Of a DNA stretch of 64,000 nucleotides, positions 24,052-36,151 are shown piece after piece. The DNA is from Entonaema liquescens (Eukaryota; Ascomycota; Sordariomycetes; Xylariales; Xylariaceae). A model generated the notes under the pieces. It did not search any database. It was not told the DNA's origin and was given only the letters and a program-made list of their open reading frames with translations. How positions within the stretch are numbered: the first letter of the stretch is position 1; each line of letters starts with the position of its first letter. The stretch is from the NCBI GenBank assembly GCA_902805475.1, contig CADCSX010000002.1, positions 4,092,001-4,156,000 of the forward strand, in the 5' to 3' direction. Made by a program: the position numbers and the translations under genes.

Positions 24052-25161
24052 TTATACAAATACAAGACGTGCTACTCCACCCTTTTCCCCGGATGCCCAA
24101 CAGGCACCCCCTTTCACACACTCCACACTGTCAAAGCTGCTATTGTCAAATCCATGCCAGTTCCTACCCCCATCGATAGTAAAGTCCGAACCAGTTGGTC
24201 CTACAGCAAGAGCAACACCGCAACGTCTATGAACCCAGGAAGATCCAGAGCGATAACCGCCGGGAAACGAAGTGGACGGAACCCAGGTTACTCCGCCGTC
24301 TTTTGACCATGCTGCATTGTCAATAGCTCCTGTAGGGGTCGAATAGTTTCCGCCAACGGCGATGCCGTGCTTCACATCACGGAATTGTACCGAGAAGACG
24401 CCGGAAACCTCGCCGCCGGTTATAGAAGCATCCGAGACGGCCCAGTGATGCCCATCGCCACTCCTAAATATCCGGCCAGGATTGACACCTCCCGACGCAA
24501 CATACCAACGACCGGCTGTCGTTGTAAGGCACGTTCCGCTTGCGGCAAACCCCGACTCGCCCTCAAGCGCTGGCACCATGCCGTCGGAGTCGACGATATC
24601 CCAAGTCGCTCCACCATCGCGCGTCTCAATTAACCGGATCTTACCGTCAACCGGGTCGCTCATCGCTATTCCTCGCTTCGGATTCTCAAACGCGATGCAG
24701 TCGTAAAACGCGGCAGGCTCCTGATTAGTGAACGATTGGGTCCAGGTCGCTCCGCCATCACCCGTAACGTAAATGCGCGAGTTATTGCCCTCACCGATCG
24801 ATAATATGACGGCCTTTTCTTCAGACCACGCCTCGATGTCCCGGAACTCGAGTGTGGAATCCGCCTCTGATAATTCGGGGCCGACGGATTGCCACGTGTC
24901 ACCGCCGTCCGTTGAGCGGAGAACAGTACCGCTCGTTCCCGACACCCACGCGACCTGATCCGAGACGGGTGCTAAGCCGCGGAAGCGTGCGTCGCTTCCC
25001 GTGGAAAGATGTTTCCATGTGAGTTTTGGGAACGCGATGCTCTTAGGGGAAATCGATAACCCGGTACTTAAGCTTGCCAAGGTAGCAATACCCAGTAGCG
25101 GAATCGTCAATAAACGCGTCATGATTGCTTCCTTGGCTATCCTCACGACTACGATTTTCAC
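24052..25161 (-). CDS. Secreted Asp-box (BNR-repeat) beta-propeller protein
   Basis: Single uninterrupted frame of 369 residues. Met14 (25122) begins a typical signal peptide (MTRLLTIPLLGIATLASL), so the real start may be there. At least five Asp-box motifs of the S/T-x-D-G-G-x-x-W type are spaced along the chain (STDGGDTW, TGDGGATW, TRDGGATW, SKDGGVTW, TIDGGRNW), plus a degenerate SGDGHHW. They indicate a six- to seven-bladed propeller like the sialidase/Ycf48/HCF136 fold. Fungal and bacterial proteins of this type are usually called photosystem stability factor-like or oxidoreductase-like, without a proven function; the sialidase RIP motif is not seen. Intron-less and comparatively GC-rich against its surroundings, so acquisition by transfer is possible but not shown. 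Confidence 0.85.
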   Translation of the reverse strand: MKIVVVRIAKEAIMTRLLTIPLLGIATLASLSTGLSISPKSIAFPKLTWKHLSTGSDARFRGLAPVSDQVAWVSGTSGTVLRSTDGGDTWQSVGPELSEADSTLEFRDIEAWSEEKAVILSIGEGNNSRIYVTGDGGATWTQSFTNQEPAAFYDCIAFENPKRGIAMSDPVDGKIRLIETRDGGATWDIVDSDGMVPALEGESGFAASGTCLTTTAGRWYVASGGVNPGRIFRSGDGHHWAVSDASITGGEVSGVFSVQFRDVKHGIAVGGNYSTPTGAIDNAAWSKDGGVTWVPSTSFPGGYRSGSSWVHRRCGVALAVGPTGSDFTIDGGRNWHGFDNSSFDSVECVKGGACWASGEKGGVARLVFV

Positions 25162-25590
25162 CCAGCGTTGAGAGTGGTGATACGATCAGGTTGACCCAAT
25201 AATAAGGATAGGAACATGTCTTTTAATTTAATCTTATCATTGCTGATCAAATGGGTAAGTTGCGGCGTAGCGATCTCCCGGGTCCATGGCGCCTTCGCGG
25301 ACCCTTGCTTAAGCATCTTTTCCTTATTAGGCAGGTCAGGTCAAAACTTCAAATCGAGGGACCCCGTTACTCAACGTACAGGTCCGTAGAATGTAATAAA
25401 AGGTACCTTTATTTATTGTCTATTATGCTGGTTACTTGGAAAGAATAATCGGCCTTAAGGCAAAGAGATTATTGTCATTCTACTATATCTCAGCATGAAA
25501 CCTCTTGACAATAGCTATCTACCTACTTGGTCGTTCAATACTTTCACGCACGGCCTGCTGGAAACTACCCGGTAGTTGGCAATAGTTATA
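25162..25590. other. Spacer upstream of the Asp-box gene
   Basis: About 430 bases containing the Asp-box gene promoter and the 3' end of the next minus-strand gene. Nothing else seen. Confidence 0.5.
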
Positions 25591-26319
25591 TCACTTGCCA
25601 AATCCTACTTGGCTTTCAAATGGAAAGTAAGTGGGCGGCTTGGGATAATCCATCAAGGTCATGCAGGGTCTCTTGTCTAGGTATCCGTCTTTGGCACATG
25701 GTTTTGCGACTCCGGAGAATGCACTTCTAGAGAGCGGTGGTCTAGACCCAGATCCCATGCGCGGAGTGGGCTCGCGCCCAACAGGCCCCAGTTCCGGCCC
25801 CGGCTCTGGTTCCGAAAACCTCATGTCACTTGCCGTAAACTTGACGGGATGACTTGGACTTACCTGTGAGATGTTGTTCCCCGATGATATGGCTTCTAAG
25901 GTTACTTTGCTATCGTATTCTCCAAGTTTGTCGCCCGAGTCCAGTGGTTCAGTAAATGTTACGTCGTCTCTAAGGGTAGATTCGATAGGCATGTTTGCTT
26001 CCTCGATGCGTATTACATCCAACACCTGTTCATCGATTTGATGTTGTCCCACAATTTCCGAATCGTGTAACTCGGGCTCATTTTCCGAAGAAACCCTAAC
26101 ACCGATCTTTGCAGTTCTTTTACGCTCAATGCGACTCTTGGACTGGGCTTGCATAACGGCTTCTAATCTTTCCGGGTCAAATGGGTCTGGCATAGCTTCT
26201 GAACACGGCCATTTTATTCGTAAGTATTCTTCTAGCTTCATAAACTCAATATCGCCTTTGGAGAATCCTGCATTAGAGGGTCCCAGCTGGTGCCAAAAGA
26301 TCTTGCTTTGGGAAGACAT
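25591..26319 (-). CDS. Protein of unknown function
   Basis: Open frame of 242 residues from Met at 26319. No family recognised. The N-terminus (KIFWHQLGPSNAGFSKGD, then RIKWP) is followed by a polar, acidic middle and a Pro-rich region (SEPEPGPELGPVGREP), with an aromatic C-terminus (YPKPPTYFPFES). A GTAAGT just after ISSGNNISQ could be a donor, so the C-terminal third might differ after splicing. The length is unusual for chance in this AT-rich area, and that is the main argument that it is real. Confidence 0.55.
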   Translation of the reverse strand: MSSQSKIFWHQLGPSNAGFSKGDIEFMKLEEYLRIKWPCSEAMPDPFDPERLEAVMQAQSKSRIERKRTAKIGVRVSSENEPELHDSEIVGQHQIDEQVLDVIRIEEANMPIESTLRDDVTFTEPLDSGDKLGEYDSKVTLEAISSGNNISQVSPSHPVKFTASDMRFSEPEPGPELGPVGREPTPRMGSGSRPPLSRSAFSGVAKPCAKDGYLDKRPCMTLMDYPKPPTYFPFESQVGFGK

Positions 26320-29300
26320 AGCTAGATCACCCGGGAAGTCACTGGATTGAGCGTTTTTCGTTCCTTTAAAACACTACGGAGGCTTTACTATTCGTATCGA
26401 CCGATACGTTCTTTTTAAAGGTGACGGTAGTTTTTGGTGCTGTTTAGAATGTTCTTCTTGGCTTAGCCTTTGTTATGACGATCCCGAACAAGGACGTTAA
26501 TGTGGTAGGGGCACCTCGAAAGCCGCCTTTGTTTGAAGCTAGGTACTATTGTTTACTAGGGCGATGCGGAGTGTTCCGAATGGGCTTTATGGAAGCATAG
26601 CTACCTTACCTATCTAGTAATATGATAAAAATAGACTGAAAACAGGCTACTTGGTTTTTTTTTTTTGGTGGAATCCATTATTCGATGTTAGGGTATAATG
26701 AATGGTCTTTGTTGATTGCTGTTTAGATGATGGAAGGTATACGTACTTATCCCAAGTATTAAATCATAATAAAAGTAGCAAACAATTGTCTAATGTTAAA
26801 GTAGATCACCTTTATGTATATGACTGAGTTAGGTGGTATGGTTCTACTTGTTTGCAGTTGTCTCTTCCAATAATCCATTTCCCTTTACTCAAACTTTACC
26901 GGGTTAAGGGATACAGAGACATACGGAGACCTAGTTTCACCGAGCTCTGCGTCGTTATATTGTACAACGTAGGGGGCATAACGGAGCGGTCCGAATGCCT
27001 CCGGCTTGAGACATACAGTAGATAGTTAAAGCCGTCAGATTCAATCATTAGTGATTCGTCATCGGCTTGCGACACTAGCGACTGCGGAGATTTGGATGTA
27101 TCAAGAACTTACCAGACTTGCTAGTGCCCCTATCTTTATGCAGGCACAGCCCTATTATTTTTGGGTATAGACTAGAAAGTTGAGGATGGTAGCTTTTGCG
27201 ATCTTTTGCGATCTTTTGCGATCTTTTGCGATCTTTTTGATAGCGGCGTTCCACTTGGGGGTCTCATATCATGAGGATTTTTTATTGGTGTAACTTACTT
27301 GTAATAGTGCTTCTAGATGAGCTCGGTTCTGTTGTGCGTATGCTACATATAGACCTACATATAGTGTGGACTAGCCGCTAGGGATATCGACGGCTACATG
27401 CTGCAACGGGATGATTGCTCCGTCTACCGTTTAATCTAAATATCTTTCTTTAACGTCGGATGTCGAGCGTCTGGATATGCGATGTGGTTTTTATTTTTAT
27501 TTGAAGAATTTCTTACATGATAAAACGCCTCCTGAGGGGCCCTATGAATAGTGCAGGAACAATATCGCGTCGTTAAATCGGTCCTCGAGCTGAGCGGGGA
27601 TGCTCGCGTGTCGCAGGAGATTCGATGTCTTCATGCATAAAAGATACGAAGAAATTGACCGACTTGCAAATCCGGACCCGAGGGTCTGGAAGCAAACCAA
27701 TTAAGTTCACCGAAATGGATGCGGGCTACATATTATATGTAATGCGATAGGTTGCACGACAGCAAAGCGACAGTACTTCTATTTCCATCTCGCATATGCG
27801 GTAGGAAGTAATGGATGGGGAGTTTTTTATCTTATTTTCTCACACCGAATTTTCATATCCTTTTTCGTGTAGAACTAACAAGAGTCTTCATCATGTCACA
27901 CGTACCATTTTGCGCCGGTACCCGCGTCATCAACGGCATGCTCGGAATTCTCGTGTCGTGAGATAAAGCGACAGAATCAAGCCTGTGATGTAAGGTCGTG
28001 GCCAGGACCGACTGCCAAGATCTAGTAGTAAGTGAGGCTGAATGCGGTAATGTCCCATGCCGCTCACTGACCCCCGCCGCTACGGCGAAGGATGGAGTCT
28101 GTTGCGATTCCCAACGCCGTCGATAAGCTACCTACCTAGGCAGTTAGCCAAGGACCAAGAGGGGGCGTCAGGGTGCGGCAGCCAGAAAAAGTCTTCTCGT
28201 GAAGATAAGGCTAAGAACCCGACGAAAGAATTGATGAAGTCATTCTACATAAGGGACCTTGCAAGGAAGTGAAGCGAGTTGTTAGCCGAACTACCTAGGT
28301 AGTCTGTTGAGTTGTTGGAAATCTCATCTCTTTGAATGCAGAGGGCTGACTCGGGGCATATCGCATGCCGGCGATGATCCGCACCGGAACGGGTAAACAG
28401 CTTCGAGAGTAGTACCAGCTTCTGGTTCTGTTACTGGGGATACAACATTAGAGCTTACGGTGACGATATTTGGTGACAGAGAAGTACGGGTAATCATTCA
28501 CGGTTGATGGCTTTCTTCCTACTTCCTTACTAGCGTATCTAGGTTACTGTAGACCTCGTGATATGTCAAGTCTTGGATCTCTCGTTTTGTTACCTATATG
28601 GACAGTACTGCTATATGGATCGTGTTAGTGCTAAAGACGTCATGTAGTTGTAAGCCATAGCAAACCGATTTACGGAAACTAATAACTGACTCGGAAATAT
28701 TTACGGGTAGGCTTGCATGTTGTTCTAAGTATCAGCACTATTCGGATAGCGGAAACGGCCCTTCGGTGTAATATTATTTTTGCCTCTTGTTTTGTTTTAA
28801 AGTTATTAGAATGACTACCAAATGTGTAAACCGGGTTTCTTATTAATAAGATAATAAGACCGCGAGGGATACCTATCGGCGGTAAAGATGGGGCTAGACC
28901 GCGCTGCCAATATTCGCCGGGAAATCTAAAAGCAACCGGTTCTATTCATGTCTTTAGAGTTAGGCTCATATCTGTAGCAACCAACATGATCTTAACGTCA
29001 TAACATGCCATCTTCGCTCTCATGGCTTCAAGGATATGGGGCGGTCGGGAATAACAAGAATACGACTACTGCAAACCCCGCATTGGCGGATATCGCATCG
29101 TGCAGTGCTGGGGCTGGGCGGACTCGGGCCAGCCGGCACATATACACTAGTCCATCTACAACTATCGTGGGAACCGGCCCCAAGAGAACGGGATTGTATG
29201 TCTGACGCAAAGAATCGATGGTTGATAAAAAAGAAAAGGACCCACGCTTTGTGTCCCCGCCCGAGTCGACAGTTACACTTGAAAAAGAGGGTAAAAGACT

Positions 29301-29516
29301 GTAGTGATCGTCAAGGGCTAGACCAAACACAGCATGTGGCTTTGTATTCCTGCCAGCAAAGCGATGCGCCAAATACGTGTGGTGACGCCGGGCGCCCCCA
29401 ATTCTCGTATTTGGCAACACTCTGCAGTTCTCTGTAGTCTCTGCCGCTGCACTAGGCGCTCGATGGCATGTACAATAATACACACGATACACATGATACA
29501 AATACTACACTCACAT
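26320..29516. other. Gene-poor AT-rich region
   Basis: More than 3 kb with no recognisable gene. It holds a poly-T run near 26655-26666, a 10-bp tandem repeat (27193-27237), and a perfect palindrome ACTACCTAGGTAGT near 28290. A 71-codon open frame at 28057-28272 has no family resemblance. No transposase remnant or long inverted repeat seen. Confidence 0.5.
27193..27237. repeat. 10-bp tandem repeat, about 4.5 copies
   Basis: Four perfect copies of CTTTTGCGAT followed by a partial copy. The first copy is preceded by AG where later copies carry AT. Minisatellite-like; no coding context. Confidence 0.9.
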
Positions 29517-29568
29517 ACACATATAACATACACATATAACATACACATATAACATACACATATAACAT
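29517..29568. repeat. 13-bp tandem repeat, four perfect copies
   Basis: Unit ACACATATAACAT repeated four times without mismatch, then decaying to ACACACAATATAC. It lies about 550 bases upstream of the tyrosinase start. Confidence 0.9.
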
Positions 29569-30120
29569 ACACACAATATACAACATACAATATGTACCGA
29601 GTAGGCAGCACCCCTGCCAGGTCAGGGGTTCAGCTCACAGCCTCATTTGGTATAAGCGCCAATTCACCACAACCGCTTCTAGGATCTCCTAACTTCAATT
29701 GTCCTAGGACAACCCGTCTTGTTTCCACTGTTCCTGCAAATCAGCAATGCAGGAGCTATGACGTCTCCTAGGATCTTTGTGCCGGAACATTGCCTTTCTG
29801 TCTTTGAAAGCAACTCACTACTAAAATACATACATACATACATACTATCAAAGAGATCAGCATCTTGTACTAAGATGATGATCGTCACTTGTTTTCTGGA
29901 GTACAACATTTAAAGAGCCTCGTCCATCACCAGATCTTATCCAACGATGCATTGGGGATCTTTGTCTTACATCCAAACCCTTCTTAATAATAATAATAAC
30001 CCAGGACCTTGAGCTTGACCAACCTATCTGTGTGGACCTTCTTGCCGTACCCTCGTTGCTCCTAATATAATAATAGTAATCGTCTTCCAGGGCAACGGCC
30101 AATCCTGACTGATCGGCATA
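29569..30120. other. Upstream region of the tyrosinase gene
   Basis: Contains a (CATA)n run at about 29829-29846 and a TAA-repeat around 29985-30000, then the probable 5' UTR of the tyrosinase gene. A TAATATAATAATAG stretch at 30063 is the nearest AT-rich element to the start codon. Confidence 0.5.
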
Positions 30121-31384
30121 ATGAGATTCGCACTCACTGCCCAGGCCCTCGTCGGCGCCGTCTCCGTGTCGGCTCTGACGGTCCCCCGCTTCATCGAGAA
30201 GCGGTTGACTCTCATCGACCTTAAGCAGTTCGGCAGCTTTCCCACTATCACGCCCGAGCAAGCCCACTCTCAAGCCGAGAAAATAAGGGGTCCCTTTAGC
30301 GATGGACCCGATTTCAACTTTCCCAAGATTATCACTGGCGGCAATAAGAGTCCCGCCGCCGGGGAGGATAAGGTTGCCACAATGACCACTGCCGCCGTGG
30401 ATGGCACCTGTGATCGGAACAACCCAAAGGTTCGCGTTGAATGGCGGAACTACTCTCAAGCCGACCGGAAAGCCTTTGTCACGGCTATCAAATGTCTGAT
30501 GGACAAGCCCTCCGCCGGAGGATTCCAAGGCTCGAAGAGCCGTTACGAGGACATCGTGTCGGTACATCAGCAGATGACCCCTAACATTCACCAGCGTGCC
30601 GTGTTCCTGCCTTGGCATAGGTACTACGTCTCGATTTTCGAGGATTTGATGCGAGACGAATGTGGCTTCACCGCAGCCTTTCCATGGTGGGACGAGACGA
30701 AAGATGCCGGCCACTTTGCTGACTCGGATCTTTTCACCGACGAGTATTTCGGCCCTCTTCCTGGAAAGACCTCTAATGGCCAAGGTACTTGTATCGACTC
30801 GGGCGTAAGTATTGCCAGCTTTACCCCCAACAACATAAACTGAACGTAGACTAATTGTTGTAGACATTCGGTGGACTTACGCTTCACATTGGTCCCGGCA
30901 GTGGATTCCAAGATCATTGCCTTTCGCGAGCCGTCGATGAGGGCTTGACTGGTACCGTCAGTGCCCAATTCGTCCAAGACTGCAACTCGCGCACTTCATA
31001 TGATGACATGCGAGGTTGCCAAGAACTTGGGTGAGTTTATCCCCCTAGTTAATCAGTTTTATAAGCGTTTAACTAACATTTACCCGCAGCCCTCACGCTT
31101 ATGGCCACAATGGTGTTGGTGCGGTTATGGCCGAGGTTCAGGCCTCGCCCGGAGATCCAATCTTTTTCATGCACCACCTCTTCGTTGACCACTCGTTCCG
31201 TATCTGGCAGAATGCTGATGCCTCGCGCACGACATCAATCAACGGCTGCGCCGACACCAACAGTCCATGCACCCAGATCACCATGGATTACGTCCTTTCC
31301 TCCAACGGACTTAAACCCAATACCACCATTGGTAACGTTATGGATACTCTAGGTGGCTACTTGTGCTACCGCTACGACTACTAG
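30121..31384 (+). CDS. Secreted short-form tyrosinase/catechol oxidase
   Basis: Three exons, 30121-30804, 30864-31030 and 31090-31384; 381 residues. The signal peptide is residues 1-18 (ALTAQALVGAVSVSA). The CuA site is VHQQMTPNIHQRAVFLPWHRYY; the CuB site starts with PHAYGHNGV (HxxxH) and is completed by FFMHHLFVDHSFRIWQ. These bind the type-3 copper pair that oxidises mono- and diphenols to quinones. The protein ends soon after CuB and lacks the C-terminal lid domain of long intracellular tyrosinases. It therefore fits the short secreted class of ascomycetes, which includes catechol oxidases. A Cys pair at GCADTNSPC may form a disulfide. A long frame on the opposite strand is only its shadow. 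Confidence 0.94.
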
Positions 31385-32734
31385 TCTTCGGATATCATAC
31401 CTCGGATTTCCGGCGTGGTCGCTTTCTACTAAATATTTATTATGACACTTCTGCTATGTGTCGCACTCGCATCTATGCGGAATAGGCGTTGGGGTTACGG
31501 AAATGCTTATGATACGATGATGGGTAACCACACTTAGTTGGTTGTATGACGATACCATTTGGGATAGAAGAGTCAAACCAGAACATTCCTTAGAATCTAT
31601 ACCCGGGGAGTGCTCAGTATATAGTACAATTATGAATGTATGTTAGTTAATCAACTCTTTAAAAGTCATTTTCAATCTTGTCTGCATCATTTCAGATGAT
31701 CGACGCTGCAATGATCCGTCGCCTTGATCAACCCAACGTACATATGCACGAGGTATGTACACAGCAAGCGTGATGCTTCGTTGTAACCACACCACGCTAC
31801 TATTGGTACGTTGAACATGTGCTTGTAAAACACAATAAACATAAAACATACCTACGAATACTGATGCTAATCGAAGTCTCGAAGTCTGCGATCTCTTCAC
31901 AATTCTTTCAGAATCTAGAGCATAGAGTTATGACTGAAACCTCGTCCTACCAGGTAAGTCCTATAGGTCGTTGACTTTCACACGGCATTGTTTTCTTGAG
32001 GTGCATTGGAAAGTACCTACCTGTAAGTATATTCTCGCCCCAGAAACGTCTTTATCTGCGTCATTGTTTGTAGGTTTCGGCATCTCCGTAATATTGTTGT
32101 TGTTCGCAATCGGAACAATTACATTCTTGGGGAGTGCTCATTGTATGTTTTCACTCGAGATCCTATCTGGGTGATGTACCTACGTAACGTAGTACCTACC
32201 TACAACTAAGTTACCGTTGAATGTGGCTGCGGAGCATTGATGATTTCGCTCTATGCCGGGTCCCTTTACCTAGGCAGGTATAACACTTGTGATTCTGTTC
32301 AGTATTACTTCGTATAAAGTAGCACGGGGTGAATGAGAAGGGACATATCCTGGTTACACTGGAATGTCCTAAGGGTAGGGTTAATCTGCAACGCTGTATG
32401 AAGTGAATAAAACAAAGATGGAGTATTATGCCCATATCTCCGAGGCAGAATAGTCTTGTTAGGAAGGCTTGCTTGTTTAAGGGCTAGCCAGTGCAACAGT
32501 ATAAATGAGTGGATGTAGCGTAAAGAATATGGTATATACTCAGGATGTTAACAATTACTAAGTTCATACATGGTAAGCATTGAATTTAAGTGAGGCATCT
32601 AGTTGATGCACGTCCAAATTTAGTATCATCTTATCATGTCTTGTTTTGTCATTTCGGCAATTAGAGACTAATTATAATGAAAATGTAAGTGAAATCACCA
32701 GCTAATCCCATTGGTCGCATACATAGTACGGCAT
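31385..32734. other. Convergent intergenic region
   Basis: About 1.35 kb between tyrosinase and the coiled-coil gene. AT-rich; contains several TACCTACC motifs near 32185-32210. Short frames only, none recognisable. Confidence 0.5.
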
Positions 32735-34378
32735 TTACCCAGAAGTCAAGACTGAGGCTGATGCGCAAGATACCTCAGCCTTTTCCATTACGTTCTCCGT
32801 ATCATATTGCTCTCCATCAATGTTCCCACTTTTCAGTAAGGCCGGCCCAACGATAATCTCGACGTATTTATGACAGTATTGGTCCGATGATGATGTTTCC
32901 TCCTCGTCTAGATCCATGTCCTTCATAATACTGTCATCAAAGATAGCCCTCAAGGCGATTGGCATCGCTGCATTGTTACCCCCAGGCACAGGTTGCTGTC
33001 TGGTAGCTGGGTAGCGTACCGACCACAAGGCACGCTGACGCCTGAGCAAGCGGGATAGTTCCAGGGCTGGCTTATAAACGTTCTCAATGAGCCGCTGGGT
33101 AGTGTCACGTTCATTCCCAAGGGGGCTAATCACCTTGAGAACGGATGCTGCGTTTTCTACCATTATATTTTCCTCGACGAAATCGGGGTAGGTCTTAGCG
33201 AGGAGCGCCATCGTAATAGCGCGCCACTGGTGAAAGCTGCCTAGTGTTATGGAATGCCCTAACAATTTCTCTTAATATTAAATTCTGTGTTTACATTCCA
33301 TGGTAACATAAAGTGATAGTGCAAACTCACCCGAGTTCAATAGAGCTCTCTCTACTTCTACTAGTCCCGGACGAGTCTGTTCAGGGATCCAGTAGTCGGT
33401 ACCGGAATCCCACTGTGTATTATCCAGTGAGAATCAGCTCCTCAGAAGTCTCGAAGTTTCGAGCTTGAAGCAGATGCTCACCTGGTAATTCTTGGATGGC
33501 AACGTTCGAAACATGGCCTCAGTCACGTTCAGAGCCACCCAGCCCCGAACGAATTTCCGTCGTCGCTTGCTATCAGAGAGACAAGTAGCCCAATCTTCAA
33601 CGTTACTGATCATTGGCAACACACGGCGTAAAAGCTGAAACTGTTCTTCATCGGGAAACCCTAGCTTGATATGTTTGTCGGTGTTCACGCAGAACTTGTT
33701 GGACCACGTTCTGATTTGATGGTATAAGCTACGGAACTTTGTAGTGATCGCTTCGTCCGACTCTTGATACCCCAAAGCAGCTTCTCTATTGTCTAAATAT
33801 CCCTGTAGCTTATCGTTACGTCTCTTGATGATTTGGTTAGACTCCTCTAGTGCTTGCACCTGGTTCCGAAGATGTTCCATCTCTATCTGTTGCTTCTTGC
33901 TCTTTTCCCTGGTTTGATGGTATTTCGCTTCTAGTTTACCGAAACGTTCCTCGTACGCCTGGTCCGCTGGAGAGGGGCCGCCCCAATTAAGACGGTCAAC
34001 CATCTATTCCCGAAAGCATTCAGCAAAATCGCTCCTAACAAGACTTGGTTGACTTACATCGCGAAAACTTGGGAATGGATTTCCACTGCCTTGTGCAATA
34101 GTGTCGCGGCCACCACGCTTGGGTTGGTTCCGCTGGATTTGGCTATTCCCCGAAGGATGAGCTGGGTATCCTAAGACATGTTATCAATGAGAATAGTAAG
34201 TGCCTAATAAATCTATCATTGGCTTACCTGTTTCCTCTACGGCGAACCCATCATTTAACCCTCTACTAGGTAGAAGCTCCCTCATCATCAGTAAGTCTTC
34301 TTGTCCCTCTTCTGGTAAGCTTATTATTAGGTCGAGGAGGAATTTCTGGGCCATGGTTGCCTCCATCACGCTCTTCAA
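32735..34378 (-). CDS. Coiled-coil protein of unknown function
   Basis: Five exons, 34378-34228, 34170-34058, 34003-33482, 33412-33331 and 33258-32735; 463 residues from Met at 34378 (Met at 34354 is also possible), every junction in frame. The middle has a coiled coil (KLEAKYHQTREKSKKQQ, EHLRNQVQALEESNQ, RRNDKLQGYLDNREAALG). It is followed by a region rich in conserved-looking aromatic residues (RSLYHQIRTWSNKFC, WATCLSDSKRRRKFVRGW). The C-terminal part is helical and ends acidic. I recognise no named domain. Similar coiled-coil architecture is common in fungal-only proteins. It lies directly downstream of, and on the same strand as, the GTPase gene, which may be coincidence. Confidence 0.75.
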
Positions 34379-35231
34379 GGCTATCGTATCCTTGAATATC
34401 TCGCGAATGGATTGTCCGATTCATCGTTGCTGCTGAAGGTTTCAAATGTATGGAGGAAAAGGTGGAATAAGGTAGAATAATTTAACCCACAGAAGTTAAT
34501 AGTTTAGCAGTGGGGAATTCCCAGGAGACTTTGGTTCGAATTGAAACGGCAGAATTAAGCTGAGAGCCACAGTCTTGACTCTTACTTAGGACCAGTTTAA
34601 GGGCGTATGCTTTCTTGCTGTACTCTCGGTGTATATCTAATGCTTGCACGCAGCCTTCACAGAGCTGAAAATTAGCTAAGGCAGACGGTCCATCCTCCAG
34701 CATATATGTAGCGAATTATCTTGGCTCGCTGACCACCATATACAGGAGCCCAGACGATTCTAAGTATAAGCAAACCCTGCCATGCTACTGTTTTGTGATA
34801 GATTCCTCAACTAGGTTCTAAGCCCTTCGATTTGCCACATAATTCCGATTTGCAAGCCTTTTTCTTGCATTTCTTAATCCTCTCCGTTCCAGAACAGGGG
34901 CTGGTAGGCGCTTCCCATGCAAGTAAGACGTGGAGGCCCACGAGGAGATTTACGGGACATTAGTCCGTACACCGTGCTCAAAACGTAAGGCTCGCACGAC
35001 CATGATCAGAGGCTTCGGGATGTCCAGGTACCTGGCGTCTGAAAAAGTTGTGTTCTATATTTGGTCTGATATGGTGAAGGTAATCTAATGTAGGATGTAT
35101 TATCTCGCGATTTACATACCTGTCTTATTGATGTCTTTTCTATTATAGAGTACATGAAAGAGTAGTTAGTCAAAGTTGGGATAGAAATGCATTATACAAT
35201 GAGTGTCGCATACAGTTAAATATTAAATAGC
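34379..35231. other. Spacer between coiled-coil gene and GTPase gene
   Basis: About 850 bases with the promoter of the coiled-coil gene and the 3' end of the GTPase gene. A minus-strand frame of 73 codons at 34482-34703 has no family resemblance. Confidence 0.45.
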
Positions 35232-36080
35232 TTAGCCGGATGAATCCCCAGCAAACAGTCCTCCAAACCATGACGTGAATAGGTCACCTACACCTGGAGG
35301 CACGCCGACGAAAAGAAGGAGTATGTTTAGAGCCATTGGGGCGTACGGAAGGACTTTGTTGAGCCCCTTAACGAACCTTTGCCTCTTAGTTTCCTTCTTG
35401 ATTTCTTCTTGGACCTCCCCCGCGATGTCACGTTCAAGACTAACCTGTTGTTGCTCAGCACTTTTAAGCCGGTCTCTTTCGCGCTGTATGTCCAACTGCA
35501 CCTGGCGCTTCATCATTCTATCGCTTTCTTGGAGTTCCCTTCGGAGTTCTTCGAGGGCTTGCAACTCTCTTTCGTATTTTGCTTTTAGCTCTTGGAGGCC
35601 GTCGCTAACATATGAGCCAGCAGCTGTCTCGTTTAGTTGTAAACCGCCATTGACCATTTCTTCCTGAAGTTTCAAAGTAACCGTTTCTTTGATTAGTAGC
35701 TGAGCGGCGATAGTTCGAGCGGAATCGCGATCACCATGAAAGCGATTCATGCACGACCCTCGACCAAGCATGTAAGCCCACTAGATACGATATAATTAAT
35801 AACCGTATACTCCATTGAAGTACCTCAGCAATAAGTAATGTGTGGTCATGGTTTCAAAAGGTGTACTCACAAATTTTTCACGAAGTTGGCGCTCCCGGCT
35901 AGCACCAGTCGGCTCGTCAACCTCGTTCCAGCGGCTAGTAATGAGAACTACATTTTTCATTGCCTCATCCCCACAGATTCGTCTGAATATCTCGAAAGTC
36001 TTGACGGCTGACCCCGCATACCGGTTGTCCGTAATGCGATGCACGTAGATGATACCCTTTAACTGAAAGCCGAGAGTGTA

Positions 36081-36151
36081 TTAGTGCTGTCTACACAAGT
36101 TCGACGTAGCACCCCCAAGGGGGTGCTGCGCATTGATTAAGGAAACGGGCA
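36081..36151 (+). repeat. Left terminal inverted repeat of the MITE
   Basis: 71 bp, exact reverse complement of 36321-36391. Within it, GCACCCCC and GGGGGTGC around a central AA form a second, subterminal hairpin. Confidence 0.95.

Noticed and set aside
29857..30867. 336-codon open frame on the minus strand
   Set aside because: It is antisense to the tyrosinase exon 1, has no start context and no domain, and includes simple repeats; the tyrosinase motifs on the other strand are unmistakable.
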